DNA of 64,000 nucleotides from Thalassobius sp047123305 (GCF_047123305.1 NZ_CP138918.1:2170001-2234000); one strand, 5' to 3'; shown: positions 53,231 to 61,673, counted from the stretch's first letter. Numbers and translations: made by a program. The notes: generated from the sequence alone by a model not told the origin.

Positions 53231-55228
53231 ATGAGACATTTGCTGACATCGCTGAGTTTGCTTGTGGCCTGCCTGCCCGTGCCGGGGCACGCGGCGGATC
53301 GAGCGCTGCTGGTGGGGGTTTCGGACTACCTCTATCTGGATGCGGATCTGCGCGGACCTGCCAATGATGTGGGGTTGGTCGCTGAAACGCTCATTGCACG
53401 GGGCGTGGCGGCGGCGCAGATCACCGTGCTGGCCGCCGAAGGTGTCTCGCTGCCGGAGGGGGTGCAGCATGCTGGCCTGCCTGAGCGGCAGGCGATCCTT
53501 GAAGGGCTTGCAGGTCTGGGGCAGGGAGCGGGCGCTGGGGATCAGCTGTTTTTCTACTACTCGGGCCACGGGTCGCAAGCGCCGGATCAAAACGGCGATG
53601 AGGCGGGGGGCTACGATGAAATCCTGCTGCCAGCGGATGCAAAAGGCTGGCGGGGGGCGATCGGTCAGGTCGAAAACGCCATCATAGATGATGAGCTTGC
53701 GCCGTTGATGCAGGGGCTGCTCGACACCGGTGCCGAGGTTGTTGCCGTGATCGATGCCTGCCATTCGGCCACTGGATTTCGCGGTGGCGGCCAAGGGGTG
53801 GCGCGGTATGTCGCGCCGGAGGCCTTGGGGTTGCCGCTGACGTCAGAAGGCTCTGACAGCGCGGCGCATGGGGGGGCTGTGGCGGAGCCGCTGGTGGGGC
53901 AATACGCCTTTCTTTATTCCGCGCAGGCAGATCAGCGGGCGTTTGAATATCCCCTCGGGCCTGCGGATGATCCAGCCAGTTGGTATGGCGATTTCACCCG
54001 CTCCTTGATGGAGGTGCTGGCCGAGGCGCCGCGCTTGACCTGGGCGCAGGCGCTGCAAGCGGCGCAGGACCGGATGCGCGGCGACAGCCCCGCAGCACAA
54101 ACCCCTGATGGCGAAGGCCCTTTGATGGCGGCTGCAGTGCTGGGCGAGGCCGCGCCGGTGACGCGGGTGCAGATCCTTGGCGGGACATTGCAGGCGGGGT
54201 TGCTGTCTGGCTGGAACATCGGTGCAGAAGTGGCGGTCTATTCCAGTTTGGAAGCGTCAACGCCTGTGTCGCTGGGCCGCGTGGGAGAGATATTCGCCAA
54301 CACAGCAACGATTGAGGGCGCGGATGTGCCGCCTGAGGGTTACGCCGCGCTGCGCCGCCCCGGCCTGCCGCCCGCGGTTGGTTTTGCAACGCCGGTGGTG
54401 ACGGATGCGGGCGCCTATGCGGTCTGGCAGGCGGCCTGGGAAGAGATCGCGGCGGCCGGTCTGCCCGGTTTGCAGTTTGCGGCCACAGCGCCGGATTGGG
54501 TGCCCTATTTTCAGGACGGTGGCGTGGTGCTGGCCGGGGCAGACGGGGTGCTTGATACAGCCCGTGCGCCGCGGCTCACGGAGGTGTCAGAGCTGCTGGC
54601 ACTGATTGAGGCAAGCGCACGTGCGGTGCGTATGCGACGGGCCTTGGCGCTGGCAGAACGTCAAAGCGCCACAGGATTTGCCTTGCCCGGTGTGGGCGGC
54701 TTGAAAGTCACGCTGGGCCGCGCAGCTGGCGCAGTGGATGCGCAGGGCGGTTGTGACTTGCAGGCGGCGGATCTGGTTGCCGTGACAGCGCCGGTTGCAG
54801 CGCAGCATTGCGACCAGCTGTGGCTGAGCCTGTCAAACGGGTCAAAAACGGCGCGGGATGTGACCGTGCTCTACCTTGATCGGGATCTGGGATTAACGGC
54901 GATCTGGCCGGAACCGGGGCTCAGCAATCGGGTGCTTTTTGGCGAGGTGCAGGAGGTCGGGATGTTGGTGCAAAATTCCACCAGACAACTGGGCTGGGAA
55001 GAGATCATTGTGCTGTCCATGCCCGCGCAAGAAGGTACCCCCCGTGTGGTGCTGACCGGCCTTGCGGATCCGGCGCAGACCCGCGCGATGGGGCAGGACA
55101 GCGCCTTGGGCAACTGGCTGGGCGCCGCAATTGAGCCAGGGGCGGGCGCGCGCAACTTTACCTTTGGTGGGCCAAAACTGCCGGCGCTGAAAGTGCATCG
55201 GTTCCGGGTGGATTTAAGGGCGGATTAA
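53231..55228 (+). CDS. Secreted caspase-like (C14) protease, second copy
   Basis: This 665-residue protein has a signal peptide (1-22, ending PGHAAD) and a caspase domain DRALLVGVSDYLYLD with His113 (YYSGHGSQ) and Cys177 (IDACHSA). An inserted loop follows the cysteine. The C-terminal region (about 530-665), with LWLSLSNGSKTARDVTVLYL, aligns with that of the minus-strand caspase-like protein. ATG 53231 is chosen because the signal peptide begins there and GAGG precedes it; the frame is open further upstream. It could activate the S1 zymogen encoded next. Confidence 0.88.
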   Translation: MRHLLTSLSLLVACLPVPGHAADRALLVGVSDYLYLDADLRGPANDVGLVAETLIARGVAAAQITVLAAEGVSLPEGVQHAGLPERQAILEGLAGLGQGAGAGDQLFFYYSGHGSQAPDQNGDEAGGYDEILLPADAKGWRGAIGQVENAIIDDELAPLMQGLLDTGAEVVAVIDACHSATGFRGGGQGVARYVAPEALGLPLTSEGSDSAAHGGAVAEPLVGQYAFLYSAQADQRAFEYPLGPADDPASWYGDFTRSLMEVLAEAPRLTWAQALQAAQDRMRGDSPAAQTPDGEGPLMAAAVLGEAAPVTRVQILGGTLQAGLLSGWNIGAEVAVYSSLEASTPVSLGRVGEIFANTATIEGADVPPEGYAALRRPGLPPAVGFATPVVTDAGAYAVWQAAWEEIAAAGLPGLQFAATAPDWVPYFQDGGVVLAGADGVLDTARAPRLTEVSELLALIEASARAVRMRRALALAERQSATGFALPGVGGLKVTLGRAAGAVDAQGGCDLQAADLVAVTAPVAAQHCDQLWLSLSNGSKTARDVTVLYLDRDLGLTAIWPEPGLSNRVLFGEVQEVGMLVQNSTRQLGWEEIIVLSMPAQEGTPRVVLTGLADPAQTRAMGQDSALGNWLGAAIEPGAGARNFTFGGPKLPALKVHRFRVDLRAD

Positions 55229-55267
55229 GCTGCATGCCGTGGCTGGAGCGCGGCCAAAAACAAACAG

Positions 55268-55340
55268 CAAGACAGGTAACAAGACAGACGAAAGCGAATT
55301 CCAACAAGACAACAGACAAGACGAGAGAAAGGACAAGACA
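55268..55340 (+). repeat. Five CAAGACA repeats in the leader of the S1 protease gene
   Basis: CAAGACA occurs at 55268, 55280, 55305 and 55334, and CAAGACG at 55317. The A/C-rich leader of about 90 bases contrasts with the GC-rich surroundings and leads straight into the ATG. Spacing is 12, 25, 12 and 17 bases. It may be a site for an RNA- or DNA-binding factor, or slippage-derived. Confidence 0.45.
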
Positions 55341-56398
55341 TGGTGAAGGTGATTTTTGGCGCTCTGCTGGCAGGGTCAACGGTGGCGATGGCAGCGGGGG
55401 CTTTGGCTCAGACAATGGCGTTGCCTGCGCCGGATCCCACGGTGGCCTCGCCCTTTGGGTTTGCCGAAAGCCAGAAAAAGGCCGAACGCGAGGCGATGGC
55501 CGCCAAAGATGACAGCGGGTCGCGAGTCATTGGCGGCGAGATCGCCGCCGATGGGGCCTGGCCCTGGCAGGTGGGGTTGATGATCGCGGGTCAGCCGCTC
55601 TCGCCCAATGCCCATTTCTGTGGTGGCTCTCTGGTGCTGGATCAATGGGTGCTGACGGCCGCGCATTGCATCAACCATCAGGACAAGGACGGCAGCTACT
55701 TTGACCTGCATCCCAGTCAGCTGTCGATCCTGGTTGGCACCAATGAGATTGCGCCGGGCAAAGGGGACAACGTGCCGGTGACTGGCGTCTTTCGCTATCC
55801 CAATTACAATCCAAACGGCTGGGACGGGGATATTGCCCTGCTGAAACTGGCGCGGCGTCCGAACGTGCCTTACCAGACCATCACTGTGCCAGACGCGCAG
55901 TTTGGCGACATTTTGGATCAGGCCGGTGTGCCGACTGTGGTGACCGGCTGGGGGCTGGTGACGGGGGGCGATCATCCCGCCGATATGTATCAGGCTGAGA
56001 TCCAGATGATGGGGCGCGAGATGTGCAACGGTGCCATCATGGAAGCCCGCGCCGAAGCGGCGGTGCCGGGGTTTGCCCAGGCGGCAGGGACTTTTGGTCT
56101 GAACCAGGAGGGCGCACAGGAAGCCTGGGCCGAGCTGGTGAAACGGGCGCCCTTGCCCTTGACCGAGAACATGATCTGCTCAGGATCATTTGAGGGCGGC
56201 CGCACCTCTTGTCAGGGGGACAGCGGCGGGCCTTTGGTGGTGCCTTTGGATGACGGCAGCTATGTGCAGGCCGGTGTGGTCAGCTGGGGGTTGTCGGCGG
56301 GGCCGAATAAAACCTGTGATGAGAATGCGATCTTCTCGGCCTATACGAAGGTGTCGAACTTCCTGCCCTGGCTGGAACAGACGATCAACGCAAACTGA
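55340..56398 (+). CDS. Secreted chymotrypsin-fold (S1) serine protease, zymogen form
   Basis: This 352-residue protein has a signal peptide (1-23), a pro-region of about 39 residues and the activation site Arg62-Val63 (SGSR then VIGGEIAADG). The triad is His109 (TAAHC), Asp164 (DIALLKL) and Ser295 (GDSGGP). The residue that sets primary specificity, six before Ser295, is Thr289, not the Asp of trypsin, so Arg/Lys cutting is not expected. An insertion of about 45 residues lies before the S1 pocket region. It looks like an animal-type zymogen, activated by another protease. The repeat-protein gene overlaps its stop by one base. Confidence 0.9.
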   Translation: MVKVIFGALLAGSTVAMAAGALAQTMALPAPDPTVASPFGFAESQKKAEREAMAAKDDSGSRVIGGEIAADGAWPWQVGLMIAGQPLSPNAHFCGGSLVLDQWVLTAAHCINHQDKDGSYFDLHPSQLSILVGTNEIAPGKGDNVPVTGVFRYPNYNPNGWDGDIALLKLARRPNVPYQTITVPDAQFGDILDQAGVPTVVTGWGLVTGGDHPADMYQAEIQMMGREMCNGAIMEARAEAAVPGFAQAAGTFGLNQEGAQEAWAELVKRAPLPLTENMICSGSFEGGRTSCQGDSGGPLVVPLDDGSYVQAGVVSWGLSAGPNKTCDENAIFSAYTKVSNFLPWLEQTINAN

Positions 56399-59160
56399 TG
56401 GCCGCGGGGCGGCATAAGCCAGCTTGTCTTGCTGGGCGATTTGCCAGCGGACTTGCCGGGCGACTTGCCGGGCGATTTACGAGGATGCTGGCCTTTGGCT
56501 TGGGTCTTTCTGTCGTCCCGCAGTCTGCGTTCATGTCGGCCCCAATGACCGCAATCGCGCAGGAGGTCGGGGGCACGAAGACCGCGATGCCTGCGGAGGC
56601 GCCAAGCGAGGCGGATATCCTCGGCTGGGCGGATGCGGGTTATGCGGCGGCAGAGGCAGGGGATTGGGACCAGGCCTATGCGCTGCTGGCGCGGGCCAAT
56701 GATGCCACCTACGGCGCTGAGCATTATTCCACATTGGTGCATCACTATCCCAATCTGGCCTTTGCGCGGTACTACTACCTGCGCGAGGAATGGGACGATC
56801 TGGCGCGGTTTGCAACCTCGGTCGCCTCGGCGTTGGATGCGCCGGAACACGTCAGCCACCCCTACCGGATCGAGGCCTCCACCCTTGCTGCCATCGCGCT
56901 TTATGAGCAGGGGCATCGCAGCGAGGCTGAGGTGCAGCTGCGCCGCGCGTTGGTGGACAGCGCTAACCGGCAGGACACCTATGACAGCGGCCAGCTGGCG
57001 TTTTACTATCTGGCGCTGGTGGCAACCCAATTGGACAGCGCGGATGCAGGTGAACTCCTGTCGCGCTTCTTTGACAGCTGGAACCCAGAGGGGCCGGTGA
57101 CCAACCAACAGGCGGTGCATCTGGTCTACTTCAATCTGGATCTGCAACGGCGCAAGGGCATCTCGGCGGAGGCCCTGCTGCCGGAGTCTGAGGAACTGCT
57201 TAACCTGTCAGAGAGGTTGGAGGGGGTGAATGATCTTCACAAATCCCATTACCGAGGCCATCACGCGCTGCTGTTGAGCAATGCCGGACGTCACGCCGAG
57301 GCGTTGCCGATCCTGCGTGAACGGCATGTGTTTTTGCAAGGACGGGACAAGTTCGACAACGACTATTACGCCAATGCGTTGCGGCTGGCGGGGGCGCTTT
57401 CGCATGAGGAGGGGCTGGAGGCCGCCTATGCCCAATTGCAGCAGGATCTGACGCTGGGGCGGGCCAAGGGCATTGGCGACGCGGCGGTGGCGGGGCTGCT
57501 TTACAACATGGGGCGGGCAAAGAACTACCTAGGAGAGGACATGCTGTCGCAGCAACATCTGCGCGATGCCTATCAGGAAGCCCGTAAAAGCCTACGGGAG
57601 AACGACAGTTTTGTGCAGCGCATCCGGCGCGAGATCCGGCTGGAAGATCCCGGGATGGAGGGTTTTGCCTTTGCGGTTGAGCTGGGCGCGCTGGATCAGG
57701 TGGACTTTGTGCTGAACGCGGACGGGTCGGACGTGTTGCGGCTGTTTTTTGAGGGGCATCATGCGGCGATCGGGCCTTTGTTGGATCGGGCAGCCCTGCG
57801 CAATGGGGCGGACCCGTCGGCGGTGGCGCTGAACCGTGCGCTTTATGCGGCTTTCACCGGACGGGTCGATCAGGTGGTGGAGGCGGTTGATCAGGGGCGC
57901 GCGGCGGTGGGCGGGGCCGTGGCTCCGGATGCAGCGTTGTTTCAGGTGGCGGAGCTGATTGCGCGGGTCTGGGGGTCGGCGGATGATCCCGACAGTGCGG
58001 AATTGCCCCTGCTGAACCTGCGTGGACGGCTGGAAGATCTGCCCCCTGATCAGGCCAGCGCGGTGGCTGCGCTTTGGGCGTTTCGCCACTCCCAGGCGGG
58101 GCAACAGGTGCAGACCCGACTGGCGTTGCGCAACTGGTTCAAACGGTATGAGGCCCGTGATCCGGCGCGGGCGCTGACGGTCTGGGATTTCTATGCGGCT
58201 GGCATTGCACTGGAAATGGTGTTTGCCGACGGGCGCCCCGAAAAGGGCGAACAGCTTTATGCGGAGACATTGGTGGCGCTGGAGGCTTATCCCGATCTGC
58301 ATTTGGCCAAGGACTACGTGCAGCTGGCCTATCTGCTGAACGCGCCGAATGCTTTGTTTGATGACGACGCTCTGGCGCAGCTGGGGCGGCTGATCCTGTC
58401 GATCTCGGAGAAAGTGCCCGAGGACAGTTCGATGGTGGCAGCAGCGCAGTTTTCCATGGGCAACGCGCTGGGCTGGCGGGGCCAGCATGAAGAGGCGTTG
58501 GAATGGATGCGGCGGGCCACCAAATCCTGGCGCAAACATCCCAACCATCGCCGTGATACGCTGGCGTTTCTGATGGCGGCGCAGGTGGATTTGCTGTTGT
58601 GGATGGGGCGCAATGCCGAAGCGGCGGGGCTGGCACGCGAAGCCTATGACATCATCAATGTGCGCCGTCACCGCCCTGATCTGGCGGCAGGTGTGATCGT
58701 GACCTATGCCAATGCGATCTGGTCTCGTTCCGAAAATCCGCAGCGCGGGGTGGATATCCTGGAGCCGCATCTGGCCGATGCGGTTTTCATGGAGGCGCTG
58801 AGCCCTGCGGATCAGATCAAGCTGTTGACGCAGCAGGCGATGATGGCGGGCAATGCGGGGGACCAAGACCTGTCCAACCAGTTGTTTGCCGAGGCCCTAG
58901 CCGCAATCCCCGAGGACGAGAGCGATTGGCGCGCGACGCGGTCACGGATCCAGTTGAACCATGCGATTGACCTCTATCGCGGTGGCGAATTGGCGGGGGC
59001 CTATCAGCAGATGACGCAATCCAATGTGGTGTATCACGACTGGCGCAATGACATCATGACCGGTGAGGGCGGGGCACAGATTGATGCGGCCAACCTGCGG
59101 GCGCGGGCGGAGTGGGCGGCGCTGATCGGCTGGGACTATGCGCAGAGCCTGCCGGAGTGA
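56398..59160 (+). CDS. Large secreted helical-repeat (TPR-like) protein
   Basis: This 920-residue protein is almost wholly alpha-helical with TPR-like segments, such as AAEAGDWDQAYALLARAND (about 77-95), AAIALYEQGHRSEAEVQLRRAL and HHALLLSNAGRHAEALPILRE. A membrane or signal segment (about 30-50) follows a basic N-terminus that is coded by a 12-bp tandem repeat; ATG 56485, giving 891 residues, is an alternative start. No enzyme motif is seen. TPR arrays often sit in front of CHAT protease domains in one protein; here a CHAT gene is encoded convergent, 37 bases away. It may bind peptide ligands or act as scaffold. Confidence 0.75.
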   Translation: MAAGRHKPACLAGRFASGLAGRLAGRFTRMLAFGLGLSVVPQSAFMSAPMTAIAQEVGGTKTAMPAEAPSEADILGWADAGYAAAEAGDWDQAYALLARANDATYGAEHYSTLVHHYPNLAFARYYYLREEWDDLARFATSVASALDAPEHVSHPYRIEASTLAAIALYEQGHRSEAEVQLRRALVDSANRQDTYDSGQLAFYYLALVATQLDSADAGELLSRFFDSWNPEGPVTNQQAVHLVYFNLDLQRRKGISAEALLPESEELLNLSERLEGVNDLHKSHYRGHHALLLSNAGRHAEALPILRERHVFLQGRDKFDNDYYANALRLAGALSHEEGLEAAYAQLQQDLTLGRAKGIGDAAVAGLLYNMGRAKNYLGEDMLSQQHLRDAYQEARKSLRENDSFVQRIRREIRLEDPGMEGFAFAVELGALDQVDFVLNADGSDVLRLFFEGHHAAIGPLLDRAALRNGADPSAVALNRALYAAFTGRVDQVVEAVDQGRAAVGGAVAPDAALFQVAELIARVWGSADDPDSAELPLLNLRGRLEDLPPDQASAVAALWAFRHSQAGQQVQTRLALRNWFKRYEARDPARALTVWDFYAAGIALEMVFADGRPEKGEQLYAETLVALEAYPDLHLAKDYVQLAYLLNAPNALFDDDALAQLGRLILSISEKVPEDSSMVAAAQFSMGNALGWRGQHEEALEWMRRATKSWRKHPNHRRDTLAFLMAAQVDLLLWMGRNAEAAGLAREAYDIINVRRHRPDLAAGVIVTYANAIWSRSENPQRGVDILEPHLADAVFMEALSPADQIKLLTQQAMMAGNAGDQDLSNQLFAEALAAIPEDESDWRATRSRIQLNHAIDLYRGGELAGAYQQMTQSNVVYHDWRNDIMTGEGGAQIDAANLRARAEWAALIGWDYAQSLPE
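56438..56485 (+). repeat. 12-bp tandem repeat at the start of the TPR-like gene
   Basis: Four 12-base units follow each other: GATTTGCCAGCG, GACTTGCCGGGC twice, and GATTTACGAGGA. They code for the repeated tetrapeptide core of the basic N-terminal region (GLAGRLAGRF). Slippage could vary the length of this region without frameshift. Confidence 0.6.
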
Positions 59161-59197
59161 GTGGAAAAACGACGGCTGCTAGGAAAGGCGCGCGCGT

Positions 59198-60928
59198 TCA
59201 GTCGGCGCCGCCTTCGCCGACAACCACAAACGGGGCCCAGATCCGGGGGTGGGCGAACCGTGCTTCGCGCGGGTCGGCCATCAGCGCAAGGGTTGAGGCC
59301 CGCAGTGCCTGGGCGCGGGTGGCGGGATCCCCGTCTTCTTCCCTGTTTTCGCCCCCGTCCTCAGCACCCTGCATCCGTTCCAGCATCCCCGTTGTCAGCG
59401 CCGAAGCCGCATAGTCATCCACTGGCCAATGCGACACCAGAATGGCCCGCGCACCGGCATAGATGAAGGCCCGTGCCAGCCCCGATAGACCCTCGGCACC
59501 GGGGGTGCCATCGCTGCCTGCGGTGTCACAGGCCGAAAGGATTACCAGTTTGGCCGAAAGCTTCAGTTCAGCCGCCTCCGAAGCGGTAAGCAGGGCGTCA
59601 TCCACTGCGCTGGGCTGATCCGGTGGGGTAAAGACAAGGGCCGGTTCGGTCAGGCCGGGCAGCCCATCCGCCAATAGCCCGTGGGTGGCAAAGGCCAGCA
59701 CCTCAGCCTTGGACAGGTCCGCCTGTTTCACCGCGGTTTCTGTGGCTGCGCGGGAGAGGTAGAGCGCCTCTTCGCCCACGCCCATGGTTTCTGCCAGCCG
59801 GCGCAATTCGCGTGACGTGTTGGGCAGCGGGGCAAGATCGGCCACTTGGGTGACGTCATTGTAGATGCCACGTGTGACCACGGTGTCGGTTGCGGTATCT
59901 TGCGTGCTGTCCTGTGCTGCGGCGGCATCGGCGGTCAGCCGGTAGCCCAGCACCGGATCGCCAAAGCCCAGAAACGGCTGCACCGCCCCTTTGCGTTCCG
60001 GCGGGCGGGCGCGGCGCAGCGTGCGCAGGGCCGAAACCGTGGGCAGGGTGGTCAGCGCGTGGTGGCGGATCATCCAATCGGTATCGCGCAGGCTTTGGGC
60101 GGGATCTGTACCGTTTTCGGGCGGCTGGGTGACCAGAACAGCGGGGGGCAGGCTGGTCATTGGGCCGTCGACCACCAGCATCAGGTGCGACGCCCCGCCA
60201 AAGACATGTCCCAGCGGCTGAAACAGTTTCTGATAGATCCGATGCGCGGTCTGGCGGTCAAAACTAGCACGGCTGGAGGTGATTGATTTCTTCTTGAGGG
60301 CTTTGCCGGCACGGTTGTCCTCGGTCACGGACAGTTGGCGACGCAGGGTCTGCACCATGTCCTCAAGGCTTTGATCGCCAAAATCGGCGCGGTGCCAGTC
60401 GGCTCCGTCGGTGCTGATCGCCCAAACATAGGTCCAGCTCTGATCGGTGAAACTCATCAACAGGGCTTCGTCCGGACGCAGCAGGCTGCGCAGCTCGGCA
60501 AAGGTCAGCGGTGCGGGGTTGGTCAACTCGCGAAACTCGGGGAAGTCCTGTTCCAGCGTGCGGTCCAGTTTCTTGATCCGCGCACGGGCACCGTTGATGG
60601 CAAATTCCAATGTTGTGACCCGGTTTTCGGCGGCAATGCCACTGTCCTGCGCGGTCTCGGCCAATTGATCAATCAGCACCTGCAACCCGTCCACGGTGTC
60701 CTGCCGTTCGCGCAGCAGGGCGGCCAGATCTTCGCTGCCTGCGGCAATGCGGGCGGCGGCTTGCGACAGCGCTTTGCCCGCCACCGAGGTCTGGGCCGAC
60801 TGCGCGGTGAGGAACACCCGCTCCATCACCTCAGCGCGGGTGGGTTGCGTCGTTTCCTGTGCCTGCACCGTTGGGGCGCAGGTGAGGGCCAGCAGCAGGC
60901 CAAGGGATTTGATCCAACGGAAGGTCAT
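59198..60928 (-). CDS. Secreted CHAT-domain protease (caspase fold)
   Basis: This 576-residue protein has a signal peptide (1-24, ending TVQAQ), a helical, coiled-coil-like N-terminal region (about 30-135) and a CHAT domain (about 200-570). The catalytic dyad is His416 (FATHGLLADG) and Cys467 (LSACDTAGS), followed by GLARAFIYAGARAILVSHWPVDD. CHAT proteases are clan CD relatives of caspases and separase and usually carry TPR repeats in the same chain; here the repeats are absent and may be supplied by the convergent gene. It lies 46 bases after its small secreted partner. MTFRWIKSLG is the natural start. Confidence 0.9.
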   Translation of the reverse strand: MTFRWIKSLGLLLALTCAPTVQAQETTQPTRAEVMERVFLTAQSAQTSVAGKALSQAAARIAAGSEDLAALLRERQDTVDGLQVLIDQLAETAQDSGIAAENRVTTLEFAINGARARIKKLDRTLEQDFPEFRELTNPAPLTFAELRSLLRPDEALLMSFTDQSWTYVWAISTDGADWHRADFGDQSLEDMVQTLRRQLSVTEDNRAGKALKKKSITSSRASFDRQTAHRIYQKLFQPLGHVFGGASHLMLVVDGPMTSLPPAVLVTQPPENGTDPAQSLRDTDWMIRHHALTTLPTVSALRTLRRARPPERKGAVQPFLGFGDPVLGYRLTADAAAAQDSTQDTATDTVVTRGIYNDVTQVADLAPLPNTSRELRRLAETMGVGEEALYLSRAATETAVKQADLSKAEVLAFATHGLLADGLPGLTEPALVFTPPDQPSAVDDALLTASEAAELKLSAKLVILSACDTAGSDGTPGAEGLSGLARAFIYAGARAILVSHWPVDDYAASALTTGMLERMQGAEDGGENREEDGDPATRAQALRASTLALMADPREARFAHPRIWAPFVVVGEGGAD

Positions 60929-60974
60929 CGGGCAGGGGTACCGGAGGGGCCGCGCAGCGCAGCCCCTCACCAGA

Positions 60975-61673
60975 TCAGTTGGTCAGGATGTAGTAGCTGT
61001 TGCGAATGCGGCCCATGTTTTTGACACCGACATAGAAATAGCCATCCCAGCGCGGGGTGAAGGAGCAATAGAGCTTGTCCGAGAAGCTGCGGTCCAGACA
61101 GATGGTGTTGCCGTTTTCATCGGTCACCACAAGGTCCAGATCCGCGTCCCCGTCGCCCAGGATCGCCAGCTCTGCCAGGCGGCCACCGTAGAAGGGCACC
61201 TCAAAGACATCTGTATGACCCGCGCGCAGGCGGCTGAGGGTCTTTGACGGTCCGCCAATGCGCCCGCGCGACCCTTCGGCCTCGGCGTCTTCAATCAGCG
61301 CCAGAAGGGCCGGGTCTTCGCCCGCCGCGTCTTTGGCTGCGGCCAGCATCATGGCTGCATCCACTGGGGCGTCGACACCCTCGCCTTCTTCGGTCACATC
61401 AAGGCCTGCAATCATTTCCGTCTTGGCTTCGCGGACCACATCTTCGGTGCTGATCGATCCGGTGATGCGGGCGGCGGTCAACATGGCCAGCGGGTCATTG
61501 GCCTCTATCCCATAGGCGTAAAGCTCCTGCGCCATGGTCAACTGCGCCACCGCGCTGTCAGCGCCGGGCGTGCCGGGATCGGCGTTTGCGCCGGTTTTGT
61601 CTGCAAAGCTGGGCGCGGCAAAGGTGAGGGCCGCAAAGAGCGTGGTTGAGAGGGCAAAACGTCTGGCAGTCAT
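60975..61673 (-). CDS. Secreted protein with PPC-like C-terminal domain, partner of CHAT protease
   Basis: This 232-residue protein has a signal peptide (1-24, ending PSFAD), an acidic helical middle with LTMAQELYAYGIEANDPLAML, and a beta-rich C-terminal domain with two cysteines (TIC-x8-YCSF) that ends RNSYYILTN. The helical block and the C-terminal domain line up with those of the protein at 47238-47906, so the two are paralogues. Each precedes a caspase-fold protease on the minus strand. It is not a known enzyme. Confidence 0.72.
   Translation of the reverse strand: MTARRFALSTTLFAALTFAAPSFADKTGANADPGTPGADSAVAQLTMAQELYAYGIEANDPLAMLTAARITGSISTEDVVREAKTEMIAGLDVTEEGEGVDAPVDAAMMLAAAKDAAGEDPALLALIEDAEAEGSRGRIGGPSKTLSRLRAGHTDVFEVPFYGGRLAELAILGDGDADLDLVVTDENGNTICLDRSFSDKLYCSFTPRWDGYFYVGVKNMGRIRNSYYILTN

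Noticed and set aside
57592..58866. A 424-codon minus-strand frame within the TPR-like gene
   Set aside because: Composition (many Arg, Gln, His) is typical of antisense translation, while the plus-strand frame has regular helical repeats and a signal segment.
45059..61673. Prophage, transposon or restriction-type defence island
   Set aside because: No integrase, transposase, phage structural gene, methylase or attachment repeat is seen; codon use looks like that of the neighbours.
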